From NCBI GenBank assembly GCA_907165135.1, contig OU015566.1, positions 808,501 through 872,500 on the forward strand: a stretch of DNA of 64,000 nucleotides, read 5' to 3'. Within the stretch, counting starts at the first letter, position 1; each line of letters begins with the position of its first letter. The notes beneath the pieces were generated by a model, which did not search any database, was not told where the DNA came from, and was given only the letters and a program-made list of their open reading frames with translations. The DNA comes from Oikopleura dioica. Taxonomy: Eukaryota; Chordata; Appendicularia; Copelata; Oikopleuridae. Of this stretch, positions 44,740-55,390 are shown piece after piece. Made by a program: the position numbers and the translations under genes.

Positions 44740-47700
44740 TCAGAGTTTCTCATCAATTTCCGAAAAGTCATCGTCATTTTCAATATGAGACAAAATTTCC
44801 AGCGTCGCATCAAAAAGCGTCGAAAGATGATCTTCATCTTGATTTTCTTCCTCTTGTCGTTTTACTGCCCTTCTGTTCTTTCTGGCGAGAGTAAAGCTTG
44901 CCGATTGATCTTCATCTTCTGAATTGGAGTCGTAGTAAACCGAGTTGATCTTGCCGCGATTGGTGGAGGAAAATCGGTGGAGAAGGGCAGCGACTTTGCC
45001 GGTTTTGATGATTCCGTCGGTTTCTGCTGCGGGTCTTCCTTGGCGACTGAAAATCCATTGATAAGAAAAGTCATAGAGGAGAGAGATTTACCTTGGTCTC
45101 CTATTTGATGAATCAAACGACAACCGCGGAGTCGCCGGAACTGAAACTGTCACGAAATCTGTCTTTGTCGTCGAGTGAACTTGTTTCGGCGTTGTTGGTA
45201 CTGAGGCGCTCAGAATATTCCCCGGCGCTGATTGAGTACTGCTTCTCGCCGACTCGGATTCCTTGATTTTCTTCCCATTTTCTGTCTTTTCGGAAGTCCT
45301 CCTTGCTGTCAGCGGCGCGGAATCATCATCGGAAAGGATTCTCAAGTCCTCTTCTTCTATCACTTCCTCGAGAGAGCTTGTTGAGCCGCTTGAGAGGCGA
45401 GAGAGGGAAGAAATGGGGGAGCAAATTGGAATTGAAGGAGAAAGAATCGGAGTTGGAGGGGGAGGAGGGCTGAAAGGAGAGATGACTGGAGTTGGAATCG
45501 TCGGAATTGTTGGCGGCTTGGAATTCAGTGGAGAACAATCGACGCTGGAACCAGATGTTGAACGGATTATCTGAGAAGGATTTCGATGATTGGTAAAAAT
45601 GGAAAAATGCTGAGGATGTTGTCATGTTTTCAATCAAAAGACCCTTTCCTGGCTTGAAAAGCGCCTTGGCGCAATCGGCGTCCTCGCTCTCGAAAGATCA
45701 TCCAAAGACTTGTCTTTTCGATCTTTTATTCGATCATTTATTTTGTCATTCTGTTTTTCGGGAGTCGCCAGTTGTCTCGAGTCACAGCTGATTGATGCCG
45801 ATTTGATGTGAAAACTCGAGGAGCGTTTGGGAAGGCCAAAGATCGGGACGCGAGGCGACTCGCAAGGAATGGTCTTCATATTGGTCAAATTGTGGCTCGG
45901 GCGAGGGAGCGAGTTAACTTGACGAGCCGGTGATTGGGCGACGCGGCTGCGATCTGGAAATAGAAAGTGTTAAGAATCCAGATGAGTTGGAGCAACTCTA
46001 TGAGTTGTTCTCTTCGTTGATTTCGATGGTCGAAACTGACCTTTTTTCGATTTTCGTTTTCGCTCCCGATCCAAAATTGGCAATGATGACATTCTCGTGA
46101 GTCGGTTGTTTCGTGAATTTCGCATTGCATCACCTAAAATCATTCATTTATTTCTGAAACAAAAATGTTCAAAAAATTTTTAGTCAAAAATATCGATTTT
46201 CCAATAATTCCTCTGGTCATTGAAGTCTATGAAGAATCCTGAGTCAGGGTTCTTTTTCAATTTTCAGGACCCTGACTCAGGGTTATTCAGAGAGTTAAAA
46301 TAGGTGAAGAAACGAAAAATAAGTCAGAAATGTTCTCATAACAATCAGCGTATTTTGATCACCTCCGCTGTAAAAAAAATCGTGTGTTATCATCTAGCTC
46401 GGCTGGGTGCCAAAATAATAATGTTCAAATCATGTGCTGAAAATAATTCTAGAGCAAAGTGCGTCTGATTGCGATCTTGTCTGATCGCCCTTTGAAAATT
46501 TGAGACGGGCCGTATCACTCTGTTTGGGTTGGAGCAGGGCCAGAATTTCAAGTGTTTGATTTTTAAATTTCGCGTTATCAGTTGAATTGTTCAGCTGGAG
46601 TACTTTTTTGAACATTCTGAAATCCTCGAAAATTGGGTTTTTTAATTTGGATTTTTTCCAAAGAACATAATTTCGGCTGATTTGTCTTCTTGAAAATTCC
46701 AATTGTTAATTTTAACTGTTTATCTAGCAAATTTCTTGGCCGTGCGCTTTGTTTATTTAGTTTCTATTTTCAGAAGCTTCATTTTTTCTGAGCTGCGGTT
46801 CGGCCTTTTGGGCACACGCCAACTCGCGGACCTCGCCCGGAATAGACCGGATATTTGAATTTCGCCTTCGTTTTTACCATAAACTCGGTGATAGAAAAGT
46901 TCAAAATAAGCGACTTATCGTTTTTTGTCGAAGTTATGAATTTTTGAAGGAATCGTGTGAATAAAACCAATTTGCACTTCCGGGTCAATCAAAGGGTCGG
47001 CCAACTCGTCTGTGGTCAGAAAAAATGGCTCAGATCCAAATTGTGAGTGGGGAAAAAGGTCAAATCATATTTGACCAGTTCAAAAGAGTGTTTTTTTAGT
47101 ATAATTTATTGAAAAAAATTTGTTGAAAAAAATTTTGAAAAAAAATTTGGGAAAAAAATTTGGGAAAAAAATTTTTGGAAAAAATTTAGGAAAAAAATTT
47201 CGGGAAAAAATTTTAGGAAAAAATTTTGGGAAATAATTTGACGAAAAAATTTAAAGATAATTTTTTTAAATCACAGATTTTCCCTGCTTTTATGAACTAA
47301 GCCGGCGGAAAATTCAACCCCAAGGGAGGTTATCTCCTTATTATGCAGCCGGGCAGAGATTGCAATAAGGTCAGCTTTCAACTAAAATTTCGAGCACTGA
47401 AATCTTGGCCCCAGTCCAAATTTTGCTTTTTCGCGAGAGAGATTTTCACGCATGTTTAGTTTCGTCAGATTTGAATTTCAAGAAAAAGGACTTACAGTTG
47501 AGAATTTTGTCTTTTGCATCGTTTGGTACTGGAGCTGGATGATTCTCCATCATCAGTCGTTTCAAATGGTGGCAGAAGAAGGACTTGTCTTCCAGGGTTA
47601 TCGCGGTCAGAATAATCTAAAGAATGATTGATTGGAGCTTGGGGAAATCCTTCTTGTACCTTGCTTTTAATATCATCAAATGGCATGACGGAAAAAGTAC

Positions 47701-50700
47701 ATTCTTCATCTTTTCGATCCTGGACGACCAAGTTTTGAGTTGGAATCTGGACTTTGACTTCAAATCTGTCGTGATGTTTCTTAACCGGAAGTTAGGGGTG
47801 AAATGGGAAAGGGGAATGTTACCTTTAGGAGAATAAATAATTTGTGGAAGAGAAGGACATGTCGTTGCTGGCGACCTTGATAGACAGGCGCGTCTATCAC
47901 CAGCTCGCCTAGGCAGGAAAGATCTGGGCCAGAGTAGTTGAGCAACTGAGACTGTAGTTCTAGAAACAAGGGTCAGGCAATGAATGAACCAATGAACCCT
48001 CAAGTGAACCCGCGATTTTCGACTCAACTCTCTTCTCCTTTTTTTGGGGTCTGTTTATCGGACGCGGCCACAGCCGTAGCCAGTGTTTTCAGAAACAGAT
48101 GTGTCGAGTGTACAAACCTTGAAGTTTAAGTTGGTCTTCGTGTTGCCGCTTGACCTCGTTGATGTGGCTAGCCACGGTCGACATCGATGCGAGGGCTTGT
48201 TCGACCAAGGGCTCGTTCGGGGACATCTTCTTACATAGCTTCTTGAATTTTGATAAGAATAAAGTAAAGAAAGGTTGAAATATATAACTGAAGGGGTAGA
48301 ACCATTGTCTCGAAGACCTGTGTTGGAAACCTGAGTCAGGGTCCTGAGTTGCCATAGCGACTTTTCAGAAACCTGACTCAGGTTATCAACACAGGTTTTC
48401 TGAACCCACGTGACGTCTCTTTTGGCTGAAAAGAGACGATTAAAAATGGTGGATTTCTTTGAGTGCCGACAATTAGATGGAAATTGGAAACGCGTTGGTT
48501 TATAACCTGCCGGAAATCTCGCGTATTTACATGCAAGTGGAGATTTACGGCTGGCGCGGGGCCACACTTCCGACGCCCATCTCAACTTTATGTCGCCAGA
48601 TCAAGGTCACCGCCTTCTTTCGCATCCCTTTTACTTTCGACACGCCCTAGTCCTCCTACCTGCAAGATGTCGGGATATTTGCAGACTCTCTGGAAGGGTT
48701 TGAGCAAATAAGTCGACAGTGGCAGCGGGTGTCCGAGCTTTTTCTGCAGCTCGGCGAGAGCGGATCTGACGCGCTCGCGCTCTAGAATGTCGACGAGCAT
48801 TCCGTTCGAATGCGGGAGGTTTGTACAGTAGTAGGTGTAGATTTTGAACTCTTCGGACTGAAATTGAATCGATTATGGATCATTTTTCTTGTTGAAAATG
48901 TCGCTTACATTTTGAATAAAGACATTTGCGATGCTGGCAAGATTTTCGTGACTTCGAAACAGCTTTTCATAGATTTTTCTGAAAAATTTTTAGGGTTTAC
49001 TGAATTTTTTTTGGATTTTTTTGAAATATTTTTTGAGATATTTTTTGAAATATTTTTAGAAATTTTTTTTTGAATATTTTTGACTTTTTTTTTGAAATTA
49101 TTTTTTTTTTTGAAATTTATTATTGAAATTTTTTTTAATTCCTTTTCAATAATCCTTGAACTTTTTCAGCGGCGCTAAAAAAATCGCCCTTGAAATTCAA
49201 TCCTCTCGAAAGAATCAAATCCGTGTTAACAAGCATGTTAAACCTTTATTTTGCTTTTTGTTTCTGTCATAAATCTAATCACCCGTGAATCGCCCAGGTG
49301 GTGATCAGCGATCGCCTTTCTCATCCCTCTTGACATATAAAATCGCGAAAAACGAGACACCCTTAATTTCAAAAAACCCACTTTTCCCGCCAAGAAAATT
49401 TTCATTTTTCAAGTGCGAGTAGCGTAAAAACTTCCGAAACTCGTCAAAAGCCAATTTTCTAAGGTCATTTTTAAGGTCGGATAATCTTCCGCCAATTTCC
49501 TGGAAGTTGCTTGCTTCCTGGCAAAGAAATGGGAAATTTGGAATAATGACCGTTTTCTCTCGATAACGAGCTTTTTCTGAGTTTTCATGAAAAACAAACG
49601 GCTTTATGAAGATCAGAGCCGCAAAACTTTCATAAAGCCGCTTTCATAAAGCCGCTAGATTGATTTTCATGAAAACTCAGGAGAAGCTCGTCATTAAGAA
49701 AAAACGGTCAAAATTCCAAATTTTCCTTCAATAACGAGCTTTTCCTGAGTTTTCATGAAAAAAAATCAAGCGGCTTTATAAAGAAAAAAGCCGCAAAGCG
49801 GCTTTGCCAGACATCAAAATTTTATTTTACTTTTTTCAAAATCTCGAAAGACTCTTCCTTGGGTTCTGTGAGCCCCACAATAATGACTTGGTAATAGTGG
49901 CCTTCAAATTGATAATGATCGTTTTTTGTGTACTTACAAGTGAAAAGCGGCAATTTCCTCGAGATTGAGAAAGATCACGTCGATCTCGGCCATTGTTAGC
50001 GGAAGGGCGTTTTTGGTGACTTCGAGGCGCAGTGGCGTCAGGTAGCCGGTGATCACTTCTTGTAGCGAGTTCAAATATGCAAACTCGGTTTCGATCAGCT
50101 CGTTGATTACTTGTTCTACTGCCACGGGTAGGGGACGGTGTTCCTCTTCGATCAGGGCTCCTAGACGGAGGGAGTCGGATAGGTAGGAGCCGCGGGAGGA
50201 GGCAGAGGAGACAGAACTAGAAATCGATAAGAGTCGAGCTATACAGCCTTCTTATTGGTCAGTTGTGCCAATTAAGCCTTTTGATTTGTCGGTATATGAA
50301 ATTTTCTGGGGAGAAGTCTGAAATCGACAAAAAATTCGAAAAATTTTGCGTGAAAATTTACAACCAATAAGAAGGTTGGATTCGGCTAACCGACCAATCA
50401 GCAGCTGTAAAGCCGCCAACTCAAAATTTGTCGAAAATTTTGTCGGTTCCTGAAGCAACCCCATTTTTTCCCAAAAATTTTTTGCATTATTTGATTCTTT
50501 TTTTGGAAAATTTTTATTTTGAAACCACAATTTTCACACTTTTTAAAATTGATTTGCGACGAGAATAGACAAGAGAAAAGCACTTGAGGGGGAATAAACA
50601 AGTCTTTGATCTATTTTCGCAGATGCGCAAAAAAAACTCAGGGTGAGGCCCTTATGCCACCCCTAAATAAAGATTTGCGCTTCTCATCTCAAGTGCACGA

Positions 50701-51046
50701 ACAAATGAAAACTGAAAAAAAAATATTGCGATTCAATTTCTGAAAATTTTCAAGACAAAAATTGGCGCAAATCCGAGGCGGGCGCACTTGATATTTTTGA
50801 AAAAATAGAAAAGCGGAAGTGGAAATAATCGGATTTTGAAAATGAAGTGGCTTTTCGAGGAATTTCAAAATTTGTCAAATTTGAATTTTACCTGTAGGAG
50901 GTGGGGCGCGTCGGCTTGCCAGTCCAGCTGGGCGGCTTTCCAGAGTCGGTCGAGCCCGTGTCGAAGTCATAGGTGTGCGAGGCCGTCCACGTGACACCCG
51001 GGTCGACTTTTTGACGCGCGTCCGGCGGACGGTTCCGGGTGATCAT
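44740..51046 (-). CDS. Dbl-family RhoGEF with DH and PH domains (PLEKHG-like)
   Basis: Twelve exons (50892-51046, 49938-50216, 48909-48978, 48660-48857, 48118-48241, 47823-47959, 47660-47779, 47496-47616, 46041-46133, 45643-45953, 45092-45570, 44740-45046) sum to 798 codons. The DH domain spans residues about 80-285: VINELIETEFAYLNSLQEVI, NALPLTMAEIDVIFLNLEEI, PLPLSTYLLKPFQRVCKYP, ALASMSTVASHINEVKR. The PH domain follows: LSCLGELVIDAPVY, RHVLLFHKLFILL, FSVMPFDD, ending HHLKRLMMENHPAPVPNDAK, a tail typical of PLEKHG proteins. DH-PH proteins load GTP onto Rho-family GTPases at membranes. The remaining 350 residues are Ser/Pro-rich and disordered (SPFSPPPPPTPILSPS). The start may be extended upstream. 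Confidence 0.85.
46234..46289. mobile_element. Minimal copy of the CCTGAGTCAGG palindromic family
   Basis: GAATCCTGAGTCAGGGTTC is followed after about 14 bp by GGACCCTGACTCAGGGTTATTC. Only the inverted ends remain. Confidence 0.5.
47107..47262. repeat. GGGAAAAAAATTT tandem repeat
   Basis: About eleven degenerate units of 13-15 bp (GGGAAAAAAATTT and variants) in the RhoGEF intron. Confidence 0.6.
48315..48396. mobile_element. Short palindromic element of the CCTGAGTCAGG family
   Basis: The inverted ends ACCTGTGTTGGAAACCTGAG and its complement (CTCAGGTTATCAACACAGGT) lie inside the 418-nt intron 48242-48659 of the RhoGEF gene. As in the copy at 33891, the tip reads CCTGTGT and its complement ACACAGG. 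Confidence 0.65.
48985..49130. repeat. TTTTTTGAAATAT tandem repeat
   Basis: Degenerate T-rich units of about 13-15 bp in the 959-nt RhoGEF intron 48979-49937. Confidence 0.5.
49548..49810. mobile_element. Inverted-repeat element with extra half copy
   Basis: The arm CGATAACGAGCTTTTTCTGAG-TTTTCATGAAAA is inverted at about 49660-49705 and then repeated once more directly at 49735-49765. AAGCCGC-type hairpins lie between and after, as in the CCTGAGTCAGG family. It lies in a RhoGEF intron. Confidence 0.5.
50307..50461. mobile_element. Mutator-like MITE in a RhoGEF intron
   Basis: Begins GGGGAGAAGTCTGAAATCGAC and ends GTCGGTTCCTGAAGCAACCCC. The interior matches the family. Its target duplication is not clear. 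Confidence 0.6.
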
Positions 51047-51120
51047 TGCCTGACTGAAAAGAAATTTGTTCATTTTTGCAGAAAAATAAGGGAAGGTTGA
51101 GGGTAATCTCAAGAATATCG

Positions 51121-51276
51121 GGAAACCGGAAAAAATCGACAAAAAATTTCGACAAATTTTGCATGAAAATTTTAAACCAATCAGAAGCCTGGATTTGACT
51201 AACCGGTGATTCAGCAGCAGAAAAGCCGCCCACGCAAAATTTTTCGAAATTTTTTGTCGACTACTGACGCCACCCT
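51121..51276. mobile_element. Mutator-like MITE upstream of the RhoGEF gene
   Basis: The 9-bp repeat AGAATATCG flanks it (51112-51120 and 51277-51285). Family arms end GACGCCACCCT. It is 156 bp. Confidence 0.75.
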
Positions 51277-51728
51277 AGAATATCGACGTCAACCCTTAGA
51301 AATAAGTGACCACTGGATAAAAAAAATCTAATTAGCAAAATGTCCACATTCCTCGTCTGTCTCGTTCAAATCTTCTCTTATCGTATGAAAGAGGTTTGCT
51401 TTGCTGTGAGCCAATAACAACTAAATAACGTCTTATCATTCTCAACACACCGGGGTGGTCCAAGATCCGCGCCGCTATCAACCACCCGGTGACGTCCTAC
51501 AGACGCATGAGCTCAACTAGCGCTTTCAAACTTGCGAAAACAGGCGGTTTTAGGTTAATTTATTGAAAAATGGTTGTTGTACGAATGAAAATATGAGTTG
51601 TTAAAAAAAGCTCAAAGGTCAGGGAAATAAAAGTGGCGGCACCAGTATGGCGATTTCGTGTAAACGAGTCGGCTTTTATTTATAATACTTTTTGGGTCAA
51701 TCAAGTTAATTTCTATGCTGATTTATTC

Positions 51729-51878
51729 GACCAGATTTAACGAAGTGACACCCTTAAATAACCTTTCAGAAAAAGGGTTAGGATAAGGTTTGGGTTACTT
51801 ATTCCTTTACCTTAACATAACCTTAACCACAACCTATTTTCCGAGAGAAAAATTAAGGGTGTCACTTCGATAAATCTG
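51729..51878. mobile_element. 150-bp palindromic element with GGGTGTCAC arms
   Basis: The arms CGACCAGATTTAACGAAGTG-ACACCCTTAA and TTAAGGGTGTCACTTCG-ATAAATCTGGTC are inverted copies of about 30 bp around an AT-rich centre that itself has TAACCTTAACC words. Confidence 0.6.
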
Positions 51879-52670
51879 GTCCAACAATTAAAAAAACATA
51901 AGTTTACATTATTTCTTAAAAAAACCGGACTGTTACCTGAATCAGGCTCCTTAAAAGCGCTTGAAAGGTTTGAAAATTTTCTCGATCAAAAAATAAGGGT
52001 GTCACAATTTTATCATACAAGAAAAGATTGCAAAAAGTCTTGGCATTGAGCCTCTTTCTCGACCCCCGGAATTTGTCAATTTGTAATCCGCCCAAAAAGT
52101 GCTTGACACAGTAGAAATTTCCGAAAATTGTTCCCCACTTGACTGTGCACGTGACCATAAAGGCAAAGCTCGCGCGGAAGGGGGGTGATCACTCATTTAT
52201 AGTGTTTATCCTCGCGTTGGTGCCTTTTTGCGTGTGAAAAGCTCGCTCGTAAAACACTTTTTTCGTGAAAACGTGCGGTAAGCGAAATTGCAGGAAATGC
52301 AATTTTAACCTCGAGCACGTTCGCATCAACTTGTGAGGTATTTGCGGTTTTTGAGAGGTTGAGCCAAGTTTAAATGATTTTCTGATTATTGCTTACATAA
52401 ATCTAGAGCACTTGCACCCCATAAACTCATCCTAATCAATCTTCTCTTTATTGAAAAAAATATTTTTCAAGTTTTTTCCGATGAGAAATTCAGCTACTAT
52501 AGAAAACTCAGCCATTTGATTCATTTTGAATGAAGCAGATTCAGTCATACAAAAAGCAGTAAAAATCTGCTCTCGAAAAATCAGTGACTGTCTCCAAAAC
52601 AGTGGATAAATATGTTTCCAAAGCAAAGGGGGGGAAGATACTTTTTGGCTTCAAAGAATAAAACTTTTAA

Positions 52671-52874
52671 GGGTGTCGCGTCCCTAAATTTTCCATTTAA
52701 AAATAACGGTAAGGGTGACCTTAAGGGTACCCGAATTTCAGAAAGTGAAAACTTATCGACAACCTTATCGCTTTTTCAAATTCGGGTACCCTTATTAAGG
52801 GTCCCTTAATTTGAGGGTCTTAAGGTCACCCTTAACGTTATTTTTAAAATGCACAATTTAAGGACGGGACCCCC
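52671..52874. mobile_element. TTAA-flanked palindromic MITE, 204 bp
   Basis: Bounded by TTAA at 52667-52670 and 52875-52878. The ends GGGTGTCGCGTCCCTAAATT and, from the right, GGGGGTCCCGTCCTTAAATT are inverted, as are the inner AATAACG-TAAGGGTGACCTTAAG and GGGTACCCGAATTT segments. Confidence 0.65.
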
Positions 52875-53830
52875 TTAAAAATTCAATTCTTTGAAAACTA
52901 AAGGTAAGAAAAACAAGTGAATGAGGGGACACCCTTATTATTGAAATAAAAAATTTTTATCAATTTTTTTGTGAAAAAGTGGCAAGAAAAAAATCGCGAC
53001 CTTTGGTTCTCAAGTTCTTTTCAAGAAGCAGACAATAAAGAACTTTTTGGCAGAGGAATAATATAATACCGCTTTTGCACTGGAATGGCGCCAATATGAA
53101 CTGATTTTCAATCAGAAATTCTCCGCATCGCTAATCCGCGAGTTTTTTGTTTCCGCAAAAATACAAAAAAATGGAGAGCGGCGGCACCAAAATCCGCTTC
53201 TCTGAAATTCGTTGGGTTCAGTTAAAAATCAACTAACAAAGAGACACCCTTATTTTCTATTAAATGAAAATAAAATAAATAAGGGTGTCACCATCAAATT
53301 CATTTTCTTCGTTTTTATATCTTAAGGATATCAAAAACGATTTTGGTAAAGAAAAACCCGAGGTCAATCGTTGTTGACACCCTTAAAGGGGTTCTAACAT
53401 CTTTGATTTAAAATAAGGGTGTCATCTTGTTAATTTTGACCGTGAGAAAAACCAACTTTCTCGCGTGCTCTAAAAAAGAAGCAACCGGATCAGGTTTGAC
53501 CGGTGTTCGATCATCGAGAAACAAAATGATCAAAGGGGAGAAGCGGCCTTGTCCAGATTGAGAAAGAAAGGATTATCTCCTCAATTAAAAGCGCGAGAGC
53601 GCAGTGATAACAGCATCCACTTTTTCCCTCATTATTTTCTTAGAAAAAGCCAAATAAGGCGATCATAAGATGTTTTTGCCCTCTTTTTGACAGAAAAAAA
53701 ATTGCAAAATTTTGGCGAAATTTCGTCGAAAGGTTAACTTTTCGAAGAAAAAATTAGAAAATCGAGGGAAAGCAAAAATCATGACAGGATATTTATGAGT
53801 CATAAATTATGACGATTTAACTGTTTGATC

Positions 53831-54616
53831 CAGAGTTGGTAAAAAATTATACTTCCCCTCGCCCTTCAAAAATCTGCAGGGCGCCCTTCATTCTTGAAGG
53901 GCGGTGAAGTGTACTTCACGCGCCCTTCAAAGCCCTGAAGTATACTTCAGCTATCGGTTCATCCAGAGTTGGTAAAAAAGTATACTTCACTCGCCCTTCA
54001 GAATGAAGTATACTTCATGAAGTATACTTCAGGGCGTTGCAGGGCGTTGAAGGGCGTGAAGTGTACTTCCGCCCTTCCCTCTACTTCAACCGCCCTTCCG
54101 CCCTTCACTCTACTTCAACTTGGTTCTGTCGGCCATCAGAATCCATCCGCCAGAATTTTTTCAAATTTTGCGCTTATTGGCTCTCAGGCGCCATGATTTA
54201 AATCACGCTGATTGTGGCAGATGAACCGATAGCTGAAGTATACTTCAGGGCTTTGAAGGGCGCGTGAAGTACACTTCACCGCCCTTCAAGAATGAAGGGC
54301 GCCCTGCAGATTTTTGAAGGGCGAGGGGAAGTATACTTTTTTACCAACTCTGGGTTCATCTGCCACAATCAGCGTGATTTAAATCATGGCGCCTGAGAGC
54401 CAATAAGCGCAAAATTTGAAAAAATTCTGGCGGATGGATTCTGATGGCCGACAGAACCAAGTTGAAGTAGAGTGAAGGGCGGAAGGGCGGTTGAAGTAGA
54501 GGGAAGGGCGGAAGTACACTTCACGCCCTTCAACGCCCTGCAACGCCCTGAAGTATACTTCATGAAGTATACTTCATTCTGAAGGGCGAGTGAAGTATAC
54601 TTTTTTACCAACTCTG
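53831..54616. mobile_element. hAT-like MITE that received a copy of itself
   Basis: The 8-bp repeat GTTTGATC flanks it (53823-53830 and 54617-54624). The ends are CAGAGTTGGTAAAAAA and the complement. Without the inner insertion the outer element is 389 bp, the same length as the inner one. Confidence 0.85.
53964..54352 (-). mobile_element. Inner hAT-like MITE, 389 bp, opposite orientation
   Basis: The 8-bp repeat GGTTCATC flanks it (53956-53963 and 54353-54360). It is the reverse complement of the outer element. The composite is a long A-B-A'-B' palindrome rich in GAAGTATACTTC and GAAGGGCG words. Confidence 0.85.
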
Positions 54617-55069
54617 GTTTGATCCCTTGACATTTTCGCCATGTTGACTTTTCCACGCAAATTTTGACTTACGTCATGACATGTGCAAAGAGACTACCTG
54701 CCTCTACCGGGTTAAGGGTCTCAAAGTCCTTAGCTCTGATTTTTTCCATATTGTTTTCGGCAAATTTCGCGCCGCTGATTTCAAAAAAAAAGGCGCTCGA
54801 TAATTTTCTCGCCATTGATCAATTAAAATTAGCAAACAAGAAAATCTGACAAAAACGACCTTCTGTTGCATATTCCTCCCCTCGCGCGTTTGGGATTGAA
54901 TTTTGACGATCAAGGAGATTTTCAATCAAGCTTAATTGATCTTTTTTTCCTAATTGATCCCTTGTGATTTTTTGTTTCGAGGCAGGAGATGATGCTAAGT
55001 GGCAAACAAACAAAAAGATACTGCAAAAAGGATTAAAAAGGATAATATCTGTTGGATGACTCCTTCTGG

Positions 55070-55390
55070 AAATAAATTAAGGGTGTCAAGTTGATATTTT
55101 TCCGGAATAAAATAAGGGTGTCACTTTGATATTTTTTTAGAAAAGAATAAGAGTATCATTTCGTTTTTTTTTTAGAAATAAAATAAGGAGGTCACGATGA
55201 TATTCTTTCAGAGTTTCAATAATGGTGTCACTTTAATATTTTTTCAGAAAAAAATAAGGGTGTCACTTCGTTTTTTCCGGAATAAAATAAGGGTGTCACT
55301 TTGATATTTTTTTAAGGAATAAAATAAGGGTGTCACTGTAATATATTTTAGTTTTTCAATAAGGGTGTCGCTATGATATTTTTAAAAGAA
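55070..55390. repeat. AATAAGGGTGTCACTTTGATATT minisatellite
   Basis: About eight degenerate units of 35-45 bp, each with AATAAGGGTGTCA followed by a GATATTTTT run. The core equals the arm sequence of the palindromic element at 51729-51878. Confidence 0.75.

Larger units (their letters stand above)
46134..47495. other. 1.36-kb intron with several repeats
   Basis: Intron of the RhoGEF gene. It holds a CCTGAGTCAGGG palindrome (46234-46289) and the A/T tandem repeat at 47107-47262. Nothing else is recognised. Confidence 0.5.
51286..53830. other. Gene-poor region rich in palindromic elements
   Basis: No gene is supported. It contains the elements at 51729-51878 and 52671-52874 and many isolated copies of AAGGGTGTCAC or its complement (51747, 51995, 52929, 53243, 53283, 53386, 53413). 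An imperfect inverted pair CCGGGGTGGT...ACCACCCGG lies at 51450-51492. Confidence 0.5.

Noticed and set aside
52432-52626. Minus-strand open frame of 64 codons
   Set aside because: No splice partners and no recognisable sequence; likely chance in AT-rich DNA.
53969-54656. Two identical open frames on opposite strands
   Set aside because: They are the two inverted copies of the 389-bp hAT-like MITE, not genes.
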